24,793 nt of DNA, from contig DVNM01000029.1 in NCBI GenBank assembly GCA_018714405.1, positions 1-24,793 of the forward strand, in the 5' to 3' direction. This document shows, in pieces, positions 7,581 through 16,159 of the stretch; position 1 is the first letter of the stretch; the number at the start of each line of letters is the position of its first letter. Position numbers and translations under genes: made by a program. The notes under the pieces are model-generated. The model did no database searches. It had not been told where the DNA came from and worked only from the letters and a program-made list of their open reading frames with translations. Source of the DNA: Scybalenecus merdavium (GTDB lineage Bacteria; Bacillota; Clostridia; Oscillospirales; Acutalibacteraceae).

Positions 7581-8605
7581 CGGATGCGCACGTCTTCTTT
7601 GGTCTTGAAGCGGTAGCCGTAGCCGTCTAAAACATTCATTTTGGTCAGAGCGATACCGGTGCCCTTGGCCACGCACTCCTGCGCCTCGTCGGCCACATGC
7701 GCCTCTACCCCGAGTGCCTCGGAAAACATTTTGTCCATGCCGTACATCAGCGCGCCGCCGCCGGCCAAAATCACGCCGCTGCGGCTGATGTCGGCCACGA
7801 GCTGCGGCGAAGTACGTTCAAACATGGCGACCGCCTTTTCACGGATCGTCTCGAGCAGCGGAAACAGGCAGTCATAAATATCGAGGTCGTTGACCTCCTC
7901 CTCACGCGGCAGGCCGGTCTTGACGTCGCTGCCCTTGGCGGTCATGACCACGCGTTCCACGCGCGGCACCGCACAGCCGACGTTCTTTTTGATGTCTTCC
8001 GCCATGCGGATGCCGACATTCATGCCAAAACGCGTGCGCATATATTTCACGATCTCCTCGTCAAAATCGGTGCCGGCGATCTTGATGGTTTCGGTCTGCG
8101 CCATGCTGCCGCCGCTGACGACAGCCAAGTCGGTTGTGCCGCCGCCGACGTCGATAACAAAAATGCCGCCGGGCTGCAGCGGATCCGTATTGGAGCCGAA
8201 CGCTGCGGCGAGCGGCTCTTCGATCAGGCAGACGCTGCGCGCGCCGGCGTTGATGAGCACCGACACGATCGTGCGCTTTTCTACATCGGTCGTGACCGAC
8301 GGCACGCAGGCCACGACGCGCGGACGGAAGATCGTTTTGCCGATGACTTTGCCCAGAAAGAACGAAAGCATTTTTTCCGTCAGCCGGTAAGAACCGATAA
8401 CGCCGTCCTTCAGCGGCTGTGCCACGCGCACGCCCTGCGGTTCACGCCCCTGCAGAAAATAGGCGCGCTTGCCGGCATAGATCATTTTTTCACTGTCTTC
8501 CATATAGGCGATATAAGACGGCTCGTTGAGCACGATGCCCTTGCCGGGCATGGCGATCACCAGCGAGGATGTGCCAAGGTCAATTCCCAAATCAAAACCA
8601 AACAT
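7577..8605 (-). CDS. mreB: MreB/Mbl family actin-like protein (divergent)
   Basis: 342 residues, full length for MreB. Actin-fold motifs: phosphate-1 DLGIDLGTSS (5-14), connect-1 region IEEPLAAAFG (128-137), phosphate-2 IDVGGGTTDLAV (151-162), adenosine motif VILAGGGALMYGM (278-290). MreB polymers on the inner membrane guide cell-wall synthesis. Differences from typical MreB: the usual G-E-R-T-A-E-x-I-K stretch reads GIRMAEDIK (198-206), and mreC/mreD do not follow. Instead the stop codon overlaps the cobO start. The ribosome binding site is AAGGG, 7 nt before the ATG. It may be a second, specialised MreB; whether another copy exists elsewhere cannot be seen. Confidence 0.9.
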   Translation of the reverse strand: MFGFDLGIDLGTSSLVIAMPGKGIVLNEPSYIAYMEDSEKMIYAGKRAYFLQGREPQGVRVAQPLKDGVIGSYRLTEKMLSFFLGKVIGKTIFRPRVVACVPSVTTDVEKRTIVSVLINAGARSVCLIEEPLAAAFGSNTDPLQPGGIFVIDVGGGTTDLAVVSGGSMAQTETIKIAGTDFDEEIVKYMRTRFGMNVGIRMAEDIKKNVGCAVPRVERVVMTAKGSDVKTGLPREEEVNDLDIYDCLFPLLETIREKAVAMFERTSPQLVADISRSGVILAGGGALMYGMDKMFSEALGVEAHVADEAQECVAKGTGIALTKMNVLDGYGYRFKTKEDVRIR

Positions 8606-8638
8606 TGCAATTCCCTTTTCGTTTTCATTTTCTCTATT

Positions 8639-8667
8639 ATGCTACTGAAAAACGCCCGGCTTGTCAA
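8639..8667 (-). promoter_or_regulatory. Possible internal promoter for mreB
   Basis: On the minus strand, TTGACA (8662-8667) is followed after 17 nt by TAGCAT (8639-8644), overlapping the last codons of recD2. The -35 is perfect and the -10 weak. It would let mreB and the downstream genes be expressed apart from recD2. Confidence 0.4.
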
Positions 8668-10858
8668 CAGATAAAAAATGAACAAGCGCGCTTTGGCGTT
8701 TACTTTTTTTGCCGTTTTGCACCATTTTCTCCAGCTGCGCGTGCGTGCCGACCAGCACGATCAGCTTTTTGGCGCGCGTAACGGCCGTGTAAAGCAGGTT
8801 TCGGTAAGCAAGCTTTGGCGGTACGGCAATGACCGGCATGACCACGGCGTCAAATTCCGAGCCCTGGCTTTTGTGCACGGTCATGGCGTAGGCAAGCTCC
8901 AGTTCATGCAAAGCCTCAAAATCATATTCTGCAGAAAAGTCGTCAAAATGCACGACGGCTGTTTTAAGCACCGGGTCGAGCGCCGCGATCGTACCGATCT
9001 CGCCGTTGAACACGCCGGTATTTTCACTGCCGCACCAGGGCAGGTCGTAATTGTTTTTCATCTGGATCACGCGGTCGCCCTCGCGCAGAATGCTGCCGCG
9101 CACGGCGATTTCGCGCTTTTTCGCATCTTTCGGGTTCAGGCGGCTTTGCAGCACCTGATTGAGCGTTTCCGTACCGGTCTCGCCCTTTCGGGAGGGGCAC
9201 AGCACCTGAATGTTTTTAAACGCATCGCCATAGGCAGAAGGCAGGCGGCGCGTGACCAGATCTGTAATCTTTTTGGCCGCCAGATAAGGCGCTGTTTCCT
9301 GTAAAAAGAAAAAGTCATCCTCCGGTGCTTTACGGTCCAGCTGCGGCATCTGGCCGGAAACGATGGCGTGTGCGTTCGTCACGATCAGGCTCTTTTGCGC
9401 CTGGCGGAAAATGCGTTGCAGACAGACGACCGGGATCTTGCCGCTTTTAATAAGATCGGCCAGCACATTGCCGGCGCCGACGGGCGGCAGCTGGTCCGCA
9501 TCGCCCACCATGATCAAACGGCAGCGCATCGGCAGTGCATCTAAAAGAGCGGAAAAAATGCGGATATCGACCATCGACATCTCGTCCACAATGACGGCGT
9601 CCGCATCGATTGGATCGCGCGCATCATGCTTAAAGCGGTATTCGCCGCTGTCGGTACGCTGCGTTTCCAGCAGGCGGTGGATCGTCTGCGCATCCTGCCC
9701 GGTCAGCTCGCTCATGCGCTTGGCCGCCCGGCCGGTCGGCGCCGTCAGCACCGTTTTGAGGCCTTTTTTATTTAAAATGTGGATGATGCCGCGCACCGTG
9801 GTCGTTTTACCGGTACCGGGGCCGCCGGTCAGAATGAACATGCCCGGCCCGACCGCCAGCTCGATCGCTTCGCGCTGGCGGTCATCCAAATGGATCTGAA
9901 ACGTCTCTTCAAACACAGAGATTTCAGATGCCAGCAGCGTTTCCGGCTGCGGCGCCACACGCAGAAGCAGCTTGATTTTGTCAGCGATCAGCATTTCTTC
10001 GCGGTAAGCCTCGGGCAGGAAAAGGTATTCGCGTGCACCGATCTGCTCTGACGTCAGCAGATTTTGTGCCAGGGCGTCGTCGATAGCAATTTCGGCGTCA
10101 TCCTCGTTGCAGGCCAAAAGCTCCATACACGGCGCGAGCAGGCTGCTGCGTGAGACGCAGGTGTGGCCGTTCGTTTCAAAATTATACTGCATAACATACA
10201 GCACGCCGGCAATACAGCGCGACGGCGTTGCCGCCAGTTCAAAATTCTGTGCCAGACTTTCAGCCTCATCGAACGTCAAAAGGCCGCCGGCGCACAGCGC
10301 AAACGGATCTGTTTGCAGCATTTCGACAGATTCGGCGCCGTAACCGTCGTAAATTTTTTTCGCCCGGTCATAGCTGAGACCGAGCCCGGTCAGCTGTGTG
10401 ACCTGGCGCGAAAAATCAATGCGGCCCTGATATGCCTTGGAAAACCGACGGGCTTTGGAAAGCGTGATGCCCTCCACCTCCGCTAAGCGCTGCGGCGAAT
10501 TTTCGATCACATCCAAGCTGTCTGCGCCGAAGCGCTCCACAATGCGGCGCGCCAGCGTGGGGCCGATGCCCGGCACCAGCTTGGAAGAAAGGCAAAGCAG
10601 GATACCCGCCGTATCCGTGGGCATCTGCACGCCGATCTTCTGTGCCTCAAACTGCGGACCGTAGGTGTTGTGAAACCCCCAGCTGCCGGTGCATTCCACC
10701 AGCATGCCGCCCTCGATCTGAAACGCACCGGCCACATCACGGCAGCAAACGGTAATTTCCTCGTCGGCCGTATTCAGTTTAAACACAACGTAGCCGCCGT
10801 CTTCCGAACGGAAAACAACTGTTTCCACGCTGCCCGATATCGTTTCCCTTTCGCCCAT
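8642..10858 (-). CDS. recD2: ATP-dependent DNA helicase RecD2 (SF1B)
   Basis: 738 residues, the usual RecD2 length. It unwinds DNA 5' to 3' in replication-fork and repair work and is found in bacteria where RecD is not part of RecBCD. The N-terminal part (to about 320) contains an OB-like region and tandem helix-hairpin-helix elements (VPGIGPTLARRIVERFG 95-111, then AEVEGITLSKARRF 126-139). The helicase core follows: Walker A GGPGTGKTT (345-353), APTGRAAKRM (373-382), Walker B AVIVDEMSM (421-429), GDADQLPPVGAG (452-463), then near the C terminus YAMTVHKSQGSEFD and LLYTAVTRAKK. Start: ATG at 10858, with GAGGG 6 nt upstream, 9 nt after the preceding gene's stop. Confidence 0.96.
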   Translation of the reverse strand: MGERETISGSVETVVFRSEDGGYVVFKLNTADEEITVCCRDVAGAFQIEGGMLVECTGSWGFHNTYGPQFEAQKIGVQMPTDTAGILLCLSSKLVPGIGPTLARRIVERFGADSLDVIENSPQRLAEVEGITLSKARRFSKAYQGRIDFSRQVTQLTGLGLSYDRAKKIYDGYGAESVEMLQTDPFALCAGGLLTFDEAESLAQNFELAATPSRCIAGVLYVMQYNFETNGHTCVSRSSLLAPCMELLACNEDDAEIAIDDALAQNLLTSEQIGAREYLFLPEAYREEMLIADKIKLLLRVAPQPETLLASEISVFEETFQIHLDDRQREAIELAVGPGMFILTGGPGTGKTTTVRGIIHILNKKGLKTVLTAPTGRAAKRMSELTGQDAQTIHRLLETQRTDSGEYRFKHDARDPIDADAVIVDEMSMVDIRIFSALLDALPMRCRLIMVGDADQLPPVGAGNVLADLIKSGKIPVVCLQRIFRQAQKSLIVTNAHAIVSGQMPQLDRKAPEDDFFFLQETAPYLAAKKITDLVTRRLPSAYGDAFKNIQVLCPSRKGETGTETLNQVLQSRLNPKDAKKREIAVRGSILREGDRVIQMKNNYDLPWCGSENTGVFNGEIGTIAALDPVLKTAVVHFDDFSAEYDFEALHELELAYAMTVHKSQGSEFDAVVMPVIAVPPKLAYRNLLYTAVTRAKKLIVLVGTHAQLEKMVQNGKKSKRQSALVHFLSVDKPGVFQ

Positions 10859-10867
10859 ACCGTGCCC

Positions 10868-11842
10868 TCAGACCAACGGGATCGCCGGCTGCTCCGTGTC
10901 GCTGAAAAAGACATCGAGCGCCGTCTCATATGCCGGCGTATCCGTAAAATAGCTGCGCGCATGCGACGCGCCGTGAATAACGGTCTTGGACTTTTTGGCG
11001 GTGCAGGCAATGTAAAGCTCTTCCTGCATGGCAAACGGCACATAGTCGTCCGCATCACCATGCACAAACAAAACCGGCACGCGCGCCTGGCGAACGGCGT
11101 CCAGCGGCGAAGCGTTTTTAAAACGGTAATGCGCGCACATGCCGCACCAAAGGTCCACAAACTTCAAAAGCAGCGGTGTGTGCAGGTGCACAACTTTTTT
11201 GACCTGCCAGGCAAACTCGGCGCGCATAGACGTGTAGGCGCAGTCCGACACCACGCTTTGCACATTGGCCGGCAGGCTTTTGTCGGCCGATGCGAGCAGC
11301 ACGGCGGCAGCGCCCATGGAAACGCCGTGCATATAGATGCGCACGCGATTTTCGTAAAGCTGGTTCGCAAACTGCGCCCAGCTGATCAGATCGCGGCTTT
11401 CCAGATAACCGTAGCCCAGGTACTTGCCCTCGCTGCGGCCGCACGCACGGTGGTCAACAAAAAGCAGGTCAAACCCGCGCGCCACATAATAGCGGTGCAA
11501 AAAGGCGAATTCACCCGTGCCGCTGCTGCGCATACCGTGCGACAAAATGACCAGTTTGCCCGTTTGCTGCGGATTTTTATAGTAATAGGCGCGCAGCTTG
11601 AGCCCGTCGTAAGACAAAATTGACAGTTCACTGAGGCCAAGGGCGAACACCTCTTTTTCCGCGGCGCGCACCTTGTCAAAATACGGGTCGCTGTCGTCGC
11701 CGCTGCGAAACGCCGCCGTAACAAAATGCGGCAAGGGCAGCGGACGGCTGGCCACAGCCTGGTTGAACAAAAGACCTGCAAACAAAAAGTACAAAACCAA
11801 AAGGATGCCTGCCGCAAGCAGGATCCACAATAAAACTCCCAT
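10868..11842 (-). CDS. Membrane-anchored alpha/beta hydrolase
   Basis: 324 residues. An N-terminal hydrophobic helix (about 3-26) with no clear cleavage site suggests membrane anchoring. The rest is an alpha/beta hydrolase domain of the serine aminopeptidase/BAAT-like kind: SHGMRSSG (101-108) near the oxyanion hole, VDHRACGRSEGK (129-140), nucleophile elbow GVSMGAA with Ser175, acid Asp265 in HGDADDYVP, and base His294 in GASHARSY. The triad is complete, so it is probably an active esterase, lipase-like or peptidase-like enzyme, but the substrate is unknown. Start: ATG at 11842, with GGTGAG 5 nt upstream. It is the first gene after a strong promoter and stands only 9 nt before recD2, so it leads the operon. 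I infer no shared function with recD2. Confidence 0.88.
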   Translation of the reverse strand: MGVLLWILLAAGILLVLYFLFAGLLFNQAVASRPLPLPHFVTAAFRSGDDSDPYFDKVRAAEKEVFALGLSELSILSYDGLKLRAYYYKNPQQTGKLVILSHGMRSSGTGEFAFLHRYYVARGFDLLFVDHRACGRSEGKYLGYGYLESRDLISWAQFANQLYENRVRIYMHGVSMGAAAVLLASADKSLPANVQSVVSDCAYTSMRAEFAWQVKKVVHLHTPLLLKFVDLWCGMCAHYRFKNASPLDAVRQARVPVLFVHGDADDYVPFAMQEELYIACTAKKSKTVIHGASHARSYFTDTPAYETALDVFFSDTEQPAIPLV

Positions 11843-11879
11843 CTTCTCACCCCATAAAATCTATGAAAGCTTACTACCA

Positions 11880-11908
11880 ATTATATATGATTTTAAGACG
11901 TATGTAAA
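11880..11908 (-). promoter_or_regulatory. Sigma-A type promoter for the hydrolase-recD2-mreB-cobO-ecf string
   Basis: On the minus strand, TTTACA (11903-11908), a 17-nt spacer and a perfect TATAAT (11880-11885). The -35 lies at the end of the T-tract of the preceding terminator, so the two signals are packed together. The transcript would start about 30 nt before the hydrolase ATG. Confidence 0.75.
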
Positions 11909-11935
11909 GAAAAATGCCGCCCCGAAAGGAGCGGC
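11906..11935 (-). terminator. Rho-independent terminator ending the liv / kinase-like operon
   Basis: As minus-strand RNA, GCCGCUCC and GGGGCGGC (11916-11935) form an uninterrupted 8-bp stem with one U-G pair and a UUUC loop, followed by AUUUUUCUUU. It begins 5 nt after the kinase-like stop codon. Confidence 0.85.
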
Positions 11936-11940
11936 AAAAC

Positions 11941-12558
11941 TTATTTCTCCATTTGCTGCAGGTAATTCACGATCACGTCGCAGGTCTTGTCAAAACCGAG
12001 CTTCTGCGTGTTGAGGCACAAGTCATAGTTAGAGTAGTCCTGCCAGTCGCGGCCGGTGTAATAACGGTAATAGTCGCTGCGGTGGCGGTCGATCTTTTTG
12101 ATCTTTTTCGCCGCGTCCTTTTCCGACAGGGACTGCAGATCCATGATCGTGGACACGCACGTTTCAAACGGCGCCCAGATGAACACACGCAAAACGTTCG
12201 GCATGTCGCGCAGAATATAGTCGGCGCAGCGGCCGATGATGATGCACGACTGCTTTTCCGCCAGATCCTTTATAACTTTCGCCTGGTAATTGAAAATGTT
12301 TTCCTCCGACACGAAGTCGCTGCTCTCCGGCGGGATCAGCCCGCCCTGATACGGCTTGGAGACCGGCTGGAAAATGCCTTTTTCCACATGCTCGTCGGCC
12401 TGGCCGAACAGACGCACGTTGATGCCGCTTTCTTCAGAGGCCATATAGATCAGTTCGCGGTCATAAAACGGAACGGACAAAATTTCAGAAAGTTTTTTGC
12501 CGATGGTGCGGCCGCCGCTGCCATAGCCCCTGGCGATCGTAATAACATAGTGATCCAT
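11941..12558 (-). CDS. Cytidylate kinase-like family protein
   Basis: 205 residues resembling the Cytidylate_kin2 family (Pfam PF13189). The N terminus ITIARGYGSGGRTIGKKLSEIL carries the family's glycine-rich P-loop variant (GYGSGGRT, 11-18), in which Arg stands where classic P-loops have Lys. CIIIGRCADYIL (about 105-116) is the second conserved block, and an Arg/Tyr-rich segment (KKIDRHRSDYYRYYTGRDW) resembles a lid. Members are common in Clostridia, but the phosphorylated substrate is not established; it is not the housekeeping CMP kinase. Start: ATG at 12558, with GGAGGG 6 nt upstream, 22 nt after livF, so it should be the last gene of the liv operon. Why a nucleotide-kinase-like protein travels with an amino acid importer is unclear. 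Confidence 0.85.
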   Translation of the reverse strand: MDHYVITIARGYGSGGRTIGKKLSEILSVPFYDRELIYMASEESGINVRLFGQADEHVEKGIFQPVSKPYQGGLIPPESSDFVSEENIFNYQAKVIKDLAEKQSCIIIGRCADYILRDMPNVLRVFIWAPFETCVSTIMDLQSLSEKDAAKKIKKIDRHRSDYYRYYTGRDWQDYSNYDLCLNTQKLGFDKTCDVIVNYLQQMEK

Positions 12559-12580
12559 AAAAAGCCCTCCTGTTCTATAT

Positions 12581-13291
12581 TTATTCGCCGAGATACGCTT
12601 TTTTCACAGAATCGTCGTTGATCAGTTCAGAAGCCGGGCCGGACAGTGTGATGCTGCCGGTTTCCAGCACATAGGCGCGGTCGGCGATCGAAAGCGCCTT
12701 TTTGGCGTTCTGCTCCACAAGCAGCACCGTGGTGCCGCTGTTGCGGATCTCTTCGATAATGTCAAAGATCTCGCTGACCAAAAGCGGCGACAGACCCATG
12801 GACGGTTCATCCATCAGGATCAGGCGCGGCTTGCTCATCAGCGCGCGGCCCATGGCCAGCATTTGCTGTTCGCCGCCCGAAAGCGTGCCGGCGACCTGGT
12901 TTTTACGCTCTTTCAGGCGCGGGAAACGCTCATATACCTTTTCGAGCGTTTCGCTGATTTCGGCCTTATTGCTGCGTGTATAAGCGCCGAGCTTTAGGTT
13001 TTCCAGCACGGAAAGCTCCTGAAAAACGCGCCGTCCCTCCGGCACCTGCGCCATGCCCATGGACACGATCTTGTGCGGCGGCGTTTTGGTGATGTCCTTG
13101 CCGTCGAACACGATTTTGCCCTCTTTCGCCGACAGCAGGCCGGAAAGCGTGTGCAGCGTTGTGGTTTTGCCGGCGCCGTTTGCGCCGATCAGCGCCACGA
13201 CCTCGCCCTGGTTCACTTCAAACGAAATGCCCTTGATGGCCTGGATGACGCCGTAATATACTTTAAGCCCTGTAACTTCAAGCAGTGCCAT
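12581..13291 (-). CDS. livF: Branched-chain amino acid ABC transporter ATP-binding protein LivF
   Basis: 236 residues. One of the two ATPases of a high-affinity Leu/Ile/Val-type importer. Walker A GANGAGKTT (36-44), signature LSGGEQQ (137-143), Walker B LILMDEP (157-163), and LLVEQNAKKAL (190-200), where LivF proteins have Gln in place of the H-loop His. Start: ATG at 13291, with AGGAGG 7 nt upstream, 12 nt after livG. Binding proteins of this class vary, so the true cargo could also be another amino acid, urea or a short amide. Confidence 0.95.
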   Translation of the reverse strand: MALLEVTGLKVYYGVIQAIKGISFEVNQGEVVALIGANGAGKTTTLHTLSGLLSAKEGKIVFDGKDITKTPPHKIVSMGMAQVPEGRRVFQELSVLENLKLGAYTRSNKAEISETLEKVYERFPRLKERKNQVAGTLSGGEQQMLAMGRALMSKPRLILMDEPSMGLSPLLVSEIFDIIEEIRNSGTTVLLVEQNAKKALSIADRAYVLETGSITLSGPASELINDDSVKKAYLGE

Positions 13292-13303
13292 TGAATTGCC
13301 TCC

Positions 13304-14062
13304 TTACTCGCCCAGATAGGCCGTGATGACCTCGGGATTGTTCAGCACATCGGCTGTTTTGCCGGCGGCCAGCACCTGGCCGAAATTGAGCACGGTCAGT
13401 TCTTCGCAGATGCCGGAAACCAGCTTCATGTCGTGCTCGATCAGCAAAATGGTCATGTCAAACTGCTCACGGACAAATTGGATGGTGTCCATCAGTTCCG
13501 CCGTTTCATTCGGGTTCATGCCAGCCGCCGGTTCGTCCAGCAAAAGCAGCTTCGGGTCGGTCGCCAGCGCACGCGCGATCTCCAGCTTGCGCTGCTTGCC
13601 GTAAGGCAGATTGCGCGCCAGCACATCCGCTTCGCCGTCCAGGTCAAACACTTTCAAAAGCTCCATGGCCTTTTGGTTCATGGCCGCCTCTTTTTTAAAG
13701 TAGGACGGCAGTTTGAAAATACCGGAGAAAATGTCGTATTTATAGTTATTATGCAGACCGGCCTTGACATTGTCGAGCACACTCAGCTGGCTGAACAGGC
13801 GGATATTCTGAAACGTTCTGGCAATGCCGGCCTTGTTGATCTCAGCCGTGCGCTTGCCGGTGATATCCTTGCCGTCCAGCAGCACAGCGCCCTGGTCAGG
13901 CTTATAAACACCGGTCAGAATGTTGAACACAGTCGTTTTGCCGGCGCCGTTCGGGCCGATCAGACCATAAAGGCAGCCTTGTTCCACTGTAATGCTGAAA
14001 TCGTCTACCGCTTTCAGGCCGCCGAAAGAAATGGAAACATTTTTGACCTCAAGAACTGCCAT
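13304..14062 (-). CDS. livG: Branched-chain amino acid ABC transporter ATP-binding protein LivG
   Basis: 252 residues. The second ATPase of the Liv importer. Walker A GPNGAGKTT (36-44), ARTFQNIRLF Q-loop (81-90), the LivG-type signature LPYGKQRKLEIARAL (152-166), Walker B LLLLDEP (172-178), and EHDM (209-212) containing the switch His. The insertion between Walker A and the signature (about 103-130, NNYKYDIFSG onward) is typical of LivG and separates it from LivF. The ATG at 14062 overlaps the livM stop codon (TAATG), and the ribosome binding site GGAGG lies inside the end of livM, so the two are translationally coupled. Confidence 0.95.
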   Translation of the reverse strand: MAVLEVKNVSISFGGLKAVDDFSITVEQGCLYGLIGPNGAGKTTVFNILTGVYKPDQGAVLLDGKDITGKRTAEINKAGIARTFQNIRLFSQLSVLDNVKAGLHNNYKYDIFSGIFKLPSYFKKEAAMNQKAMELLKVFDLDGEADVLARNLPYGKQRKLEIARALATDPKLLLLDEPAAGMNPNETAELMDTIQFVREQFDMTILLIEHDMKLVSGICEELTVLNFGQVLAAGKTADVLNNPEVITAYLGE

Positions 14063-15147
14063 TATTCGACCGCCTCCTTTTTCTTTTTAGAAAACAATTT
14101 TTTCGGGTTATACTTTTCACGCAGCGCGATCATCTGCGGGCTCGAGGAGAACAGCATCATCAAGATCAGCACGATCGAGTAGATGAGCATGCGGTAATCG
14201 TTGAGCGAACGCAGCACCTCAGGCAGCAACGTCAGGATAACGGCGGCGATGACCGAACCGCGGATGTTGCCGATGCCGCCGAGCACCACGAACACCAGGA
14301 TCGTGATGGACATGTTGTAGCCGAAATTGTTTGTGGTGGCCGTAAGGCTGGAAAGGTTGTGCGCATAAAGCACACCGGCGATGCCGGCGAAAAACGCCGA
14401 GATCATAAACGCATAGAGTTTGTATTTTGTTACGTTGATACCGATAGACTCAGCCGCGATGCGGTTGTCGCGGATGGCCATGATGGCACGGCCGGCGCGG
14501 GAGTTGACAAGATTCAGCACCACAAACACCGTCAGCAGCACAAGAATAAAGCCGATGATAAAATTGGAATCTTTCGGTGTGCCGGTAATGCCGAGCGCGC
14601 CGTTGATGATGACCTTGCCGTCCGCTTCCAGACCGAGCGCCATGGAATTCTCGGTGGAAAAGTGCAGGCCGTGGGAATCAATGCCCACATAAAGCACATT
14701 CATGACATTCTTGATGATCTCGCCAAACGCCAAAGTTACGATGGCCAGGTAGTCGCCGCGCAGACGAAGCACGGGAATGCCGATGATCAGGCCGAACACA
14801 GCGGCGACCAGGCCGCCGATGATCAGCGCCAGCAGAAAACGCAGCCACTCGGCGGTGATCGTTTCGGCCGTGGCGACCGAGAAAAACGCACTGGCAAAAG
14901 CGCCGACGCACATAAAACCAGCATGGCCAAGGCTCAGTTCACCCAAAATGCCGACGGTCAGGTTCAGCGAAACGGCGGCGATCACATAAACACAGATCGG
15001 CACCAGCAGGCCCTGCATCAGACTCGACATGGCGTCTGCCGCGCTGAGCGACTGCGCAACGATAAATGTTGCGAACAACAGCGCATAAGTGATAAGGTTG
15101 CTTTTTGTATTTTTCTTCATGGTAAGCGGAGATTTGAATTTAGACAA
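14062..15147 (-). CDS. livM: Branched-chain amino acid ABC transporter permease LivM
   Basis: 361-residue inner-membrane permease with about eight to ten hydrophobic helices. Family blocks include LNLTVGILGELSLGHAGFMCVGAF, GIPVLRLRGDYLAIVTLAFGEI, the cytoplasmic coupling segment RAIMAIRDNRIAAESIGINVTKYK, and VLGGIGNIRGSVIAA. Start chosen as TTG at 15147, because AGGAGG (15156-15161) lies 8 nt upstream. The frame is open further upstream, but that would run into livH and place the ribosome binding site inside the gene. A Lys-rich C-terminal tail (NPKKLFSKKKKEAVE) faces the cytoplasm. It pairs with LivH to form the channel. Confidence 0.93.
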   Translation of the reverse strand: MSKFKSPLTMKKNTKSNLITYALLFATFIVAQSLSAADAMSSLMQGLLVPICVYVIAAVSLNLTVGILGELSLGHAGFMCVGAFASAFFSVATAETITAEWLRFLLALIIGGLVAAVFGLIIGIPVLRLRGDYLAIVTLAFGEIIKNVMNVLYVGIDSHGLHFSTENSMALGLEADGKVIINGALGITGTPKDSNFIIGFILVLLTVFVVLNLVNSRAGRAIMAIRDNRIAAESIGINVTKYKLYAFMISAFFAGIAGVLYAHNLSSLTATTNNFGYNMSITILVFVVLGGIGNIRGSVIAAVILTLLPEVLRSLNDYRMLIYSIVLILMMLFSSSPQMIALREKYNPKKLFSKKKKEAVE

Positions 15148-15160
15148 AGCAGGCACCTCC

Positions 15161-16042
15161 TTAAACCTTTTCGGTGATCTTCTTGCCGAAGATACCGGTC
15201 GGCTTGACGACAAGCACGATGATCAGCGAAGCAAACACGATGGCATCGGCCAGCTGAGAAGAGATATAGCCCTTTGCAAAGCACTCGATCACACCGAGCA
15301 GAAGGCCGCCGACCATAGCGCCGGGAATGGAACCGATGCCGCCGAACACGGCCGCCACGAACGCCTTGATGCCGGGCATTGCGCCGGTGTACGGCGTGAG
15401 AGTCGGGTAAGCCGAGCAAAGCAGCACGCCGGCAATAGCGGCAAGTGCCGAACCGATAGCAAACGTCATGGCAATGGTGCCGTTGACGTTCACACCCATC
15501 AGTTGCGCAGCGCCGCGGTCCTCAGACACGGCAAGCATGGCGCGGCCGGGCTTTGTTTTGTTGACAAAAATGGTCAGGCAGATCATGATGACGATACACA
15601 CCAAGACCGTAGCGATCGTTTCGCCGGTGATGACCAAATCGCCGTCGGCCAGGCGCAGCGCCGGGATCGTTACCACAGAGGAGAACGACTTTGTATCTGC
15701 CCCAAAAAGCAGCAGTGCCGAGTTCTGCAGCAGGTAGCTGACGCCGATGGCCGTGATCAAAACGGCAAGCGGCGTGGCCGAACGCAGCGGCCGGTAGGCA
15801 AAACGCTCGATCACAACGCCAAGCACCGTGCAGACCGCCATGGAAATGATGATGGCAAGCACCGCCGGAATATCGGCCTGGTTACAGGCGTAATAGACCA
15901 CGAACGCACCGACCATGATCACATCGCCGTGGGCAAAGTTCAGCATTTTGGCAATGCCGTACACCATGGTATAGCCCAGGGCGATGATGGCATAAATGCT
16001 GCCCAGGCTGATGCCGGTGATCAAGTAAGATAAAAATTCCAA
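15161..16042 (-). CDS. livH: Branched-chain amino acid ABC transporter permease LivH
   Basis: 293-residue inner-membrane permease. Characteristic blocks are TGISLGSIYAIIALGYTMVYGIAKMLNFAHGDVIMVGAF at the N terminus (quoted in part as LGSIYAIIALGYTMVYG and LNFAHGD), the coupling segment GRAMLAVSEDRGAAQLMGVN, and VFGGIGSIPGAMVGG near the end. Start: AAAGGAG sits 10 nt before the TTG at 16042 but only 1 nt before an in-frame GTG at 16051. I prefer the TTG on spacing, which also matches the other TTG starts here; the GTG would add three residues. It lies 13 nt before livM. It has its own promoter at 16131-16159 and is separated from livJ by a terminator. Confidence 0.92.
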   Translation of the reverse strand: MEFLSYLITGISLGSIYAIIALGYTMVYGIAKMLNFAHGDVIMVGAFVVYYACNQADIPAVLAIIISMAVCTVLGVVIERFAYRPLRSATPLAVLITAIGVSYLLQNSALLLFGADTKSFSSVVTIPALRLADGDLVITGETIATVLVCIVIMICLTIFVNKTKPGRAMLAVSEDRGAAQLMGVNVNGTIAMTFAIGSALAAIAGVLLCSAYPTLTPYTGAMPGIKAFVAAVFGGIGSIPGAMVGGLLLGVIECFAKGYISSQLADAIVFASLIIVLVVKPTGIFGKKITEKV

Positions 16043-16130
16043 AATATACACTCTCCTTTATCCTTGCTTCTATACAAAAAAGCACCATTTTCAAACGGTT
16101 TCGGCAAATTTCCGTAAAATTATGGTTATA

Positions 16131-16159
16131 AGTATACCATACACATTCCGGCTGCACAA
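16131..16159 (-). promoter_or_regulatory. livH: Sigma-A type promoter for livHMGF and the kinase-like gene
   Basis: On the minus strand, TTGTGC (16154-16159), a 17-nt spacer and TATACT (16131-16136), preceded by TGG as an extended -10. It lies inside the livJ-livH gap, about 80-90 nt before the livH start. Confidence 0.6.

Noticed and set aside
8606..11940. Search for a cobalamin riboswitch upstream of the mreB-cobO-ecf genes
   Set aside because: The leaders before the hydrolase and mreB genes are too short (about 30-40 nt) to hold one, and no B12-box-like sequence was seen.
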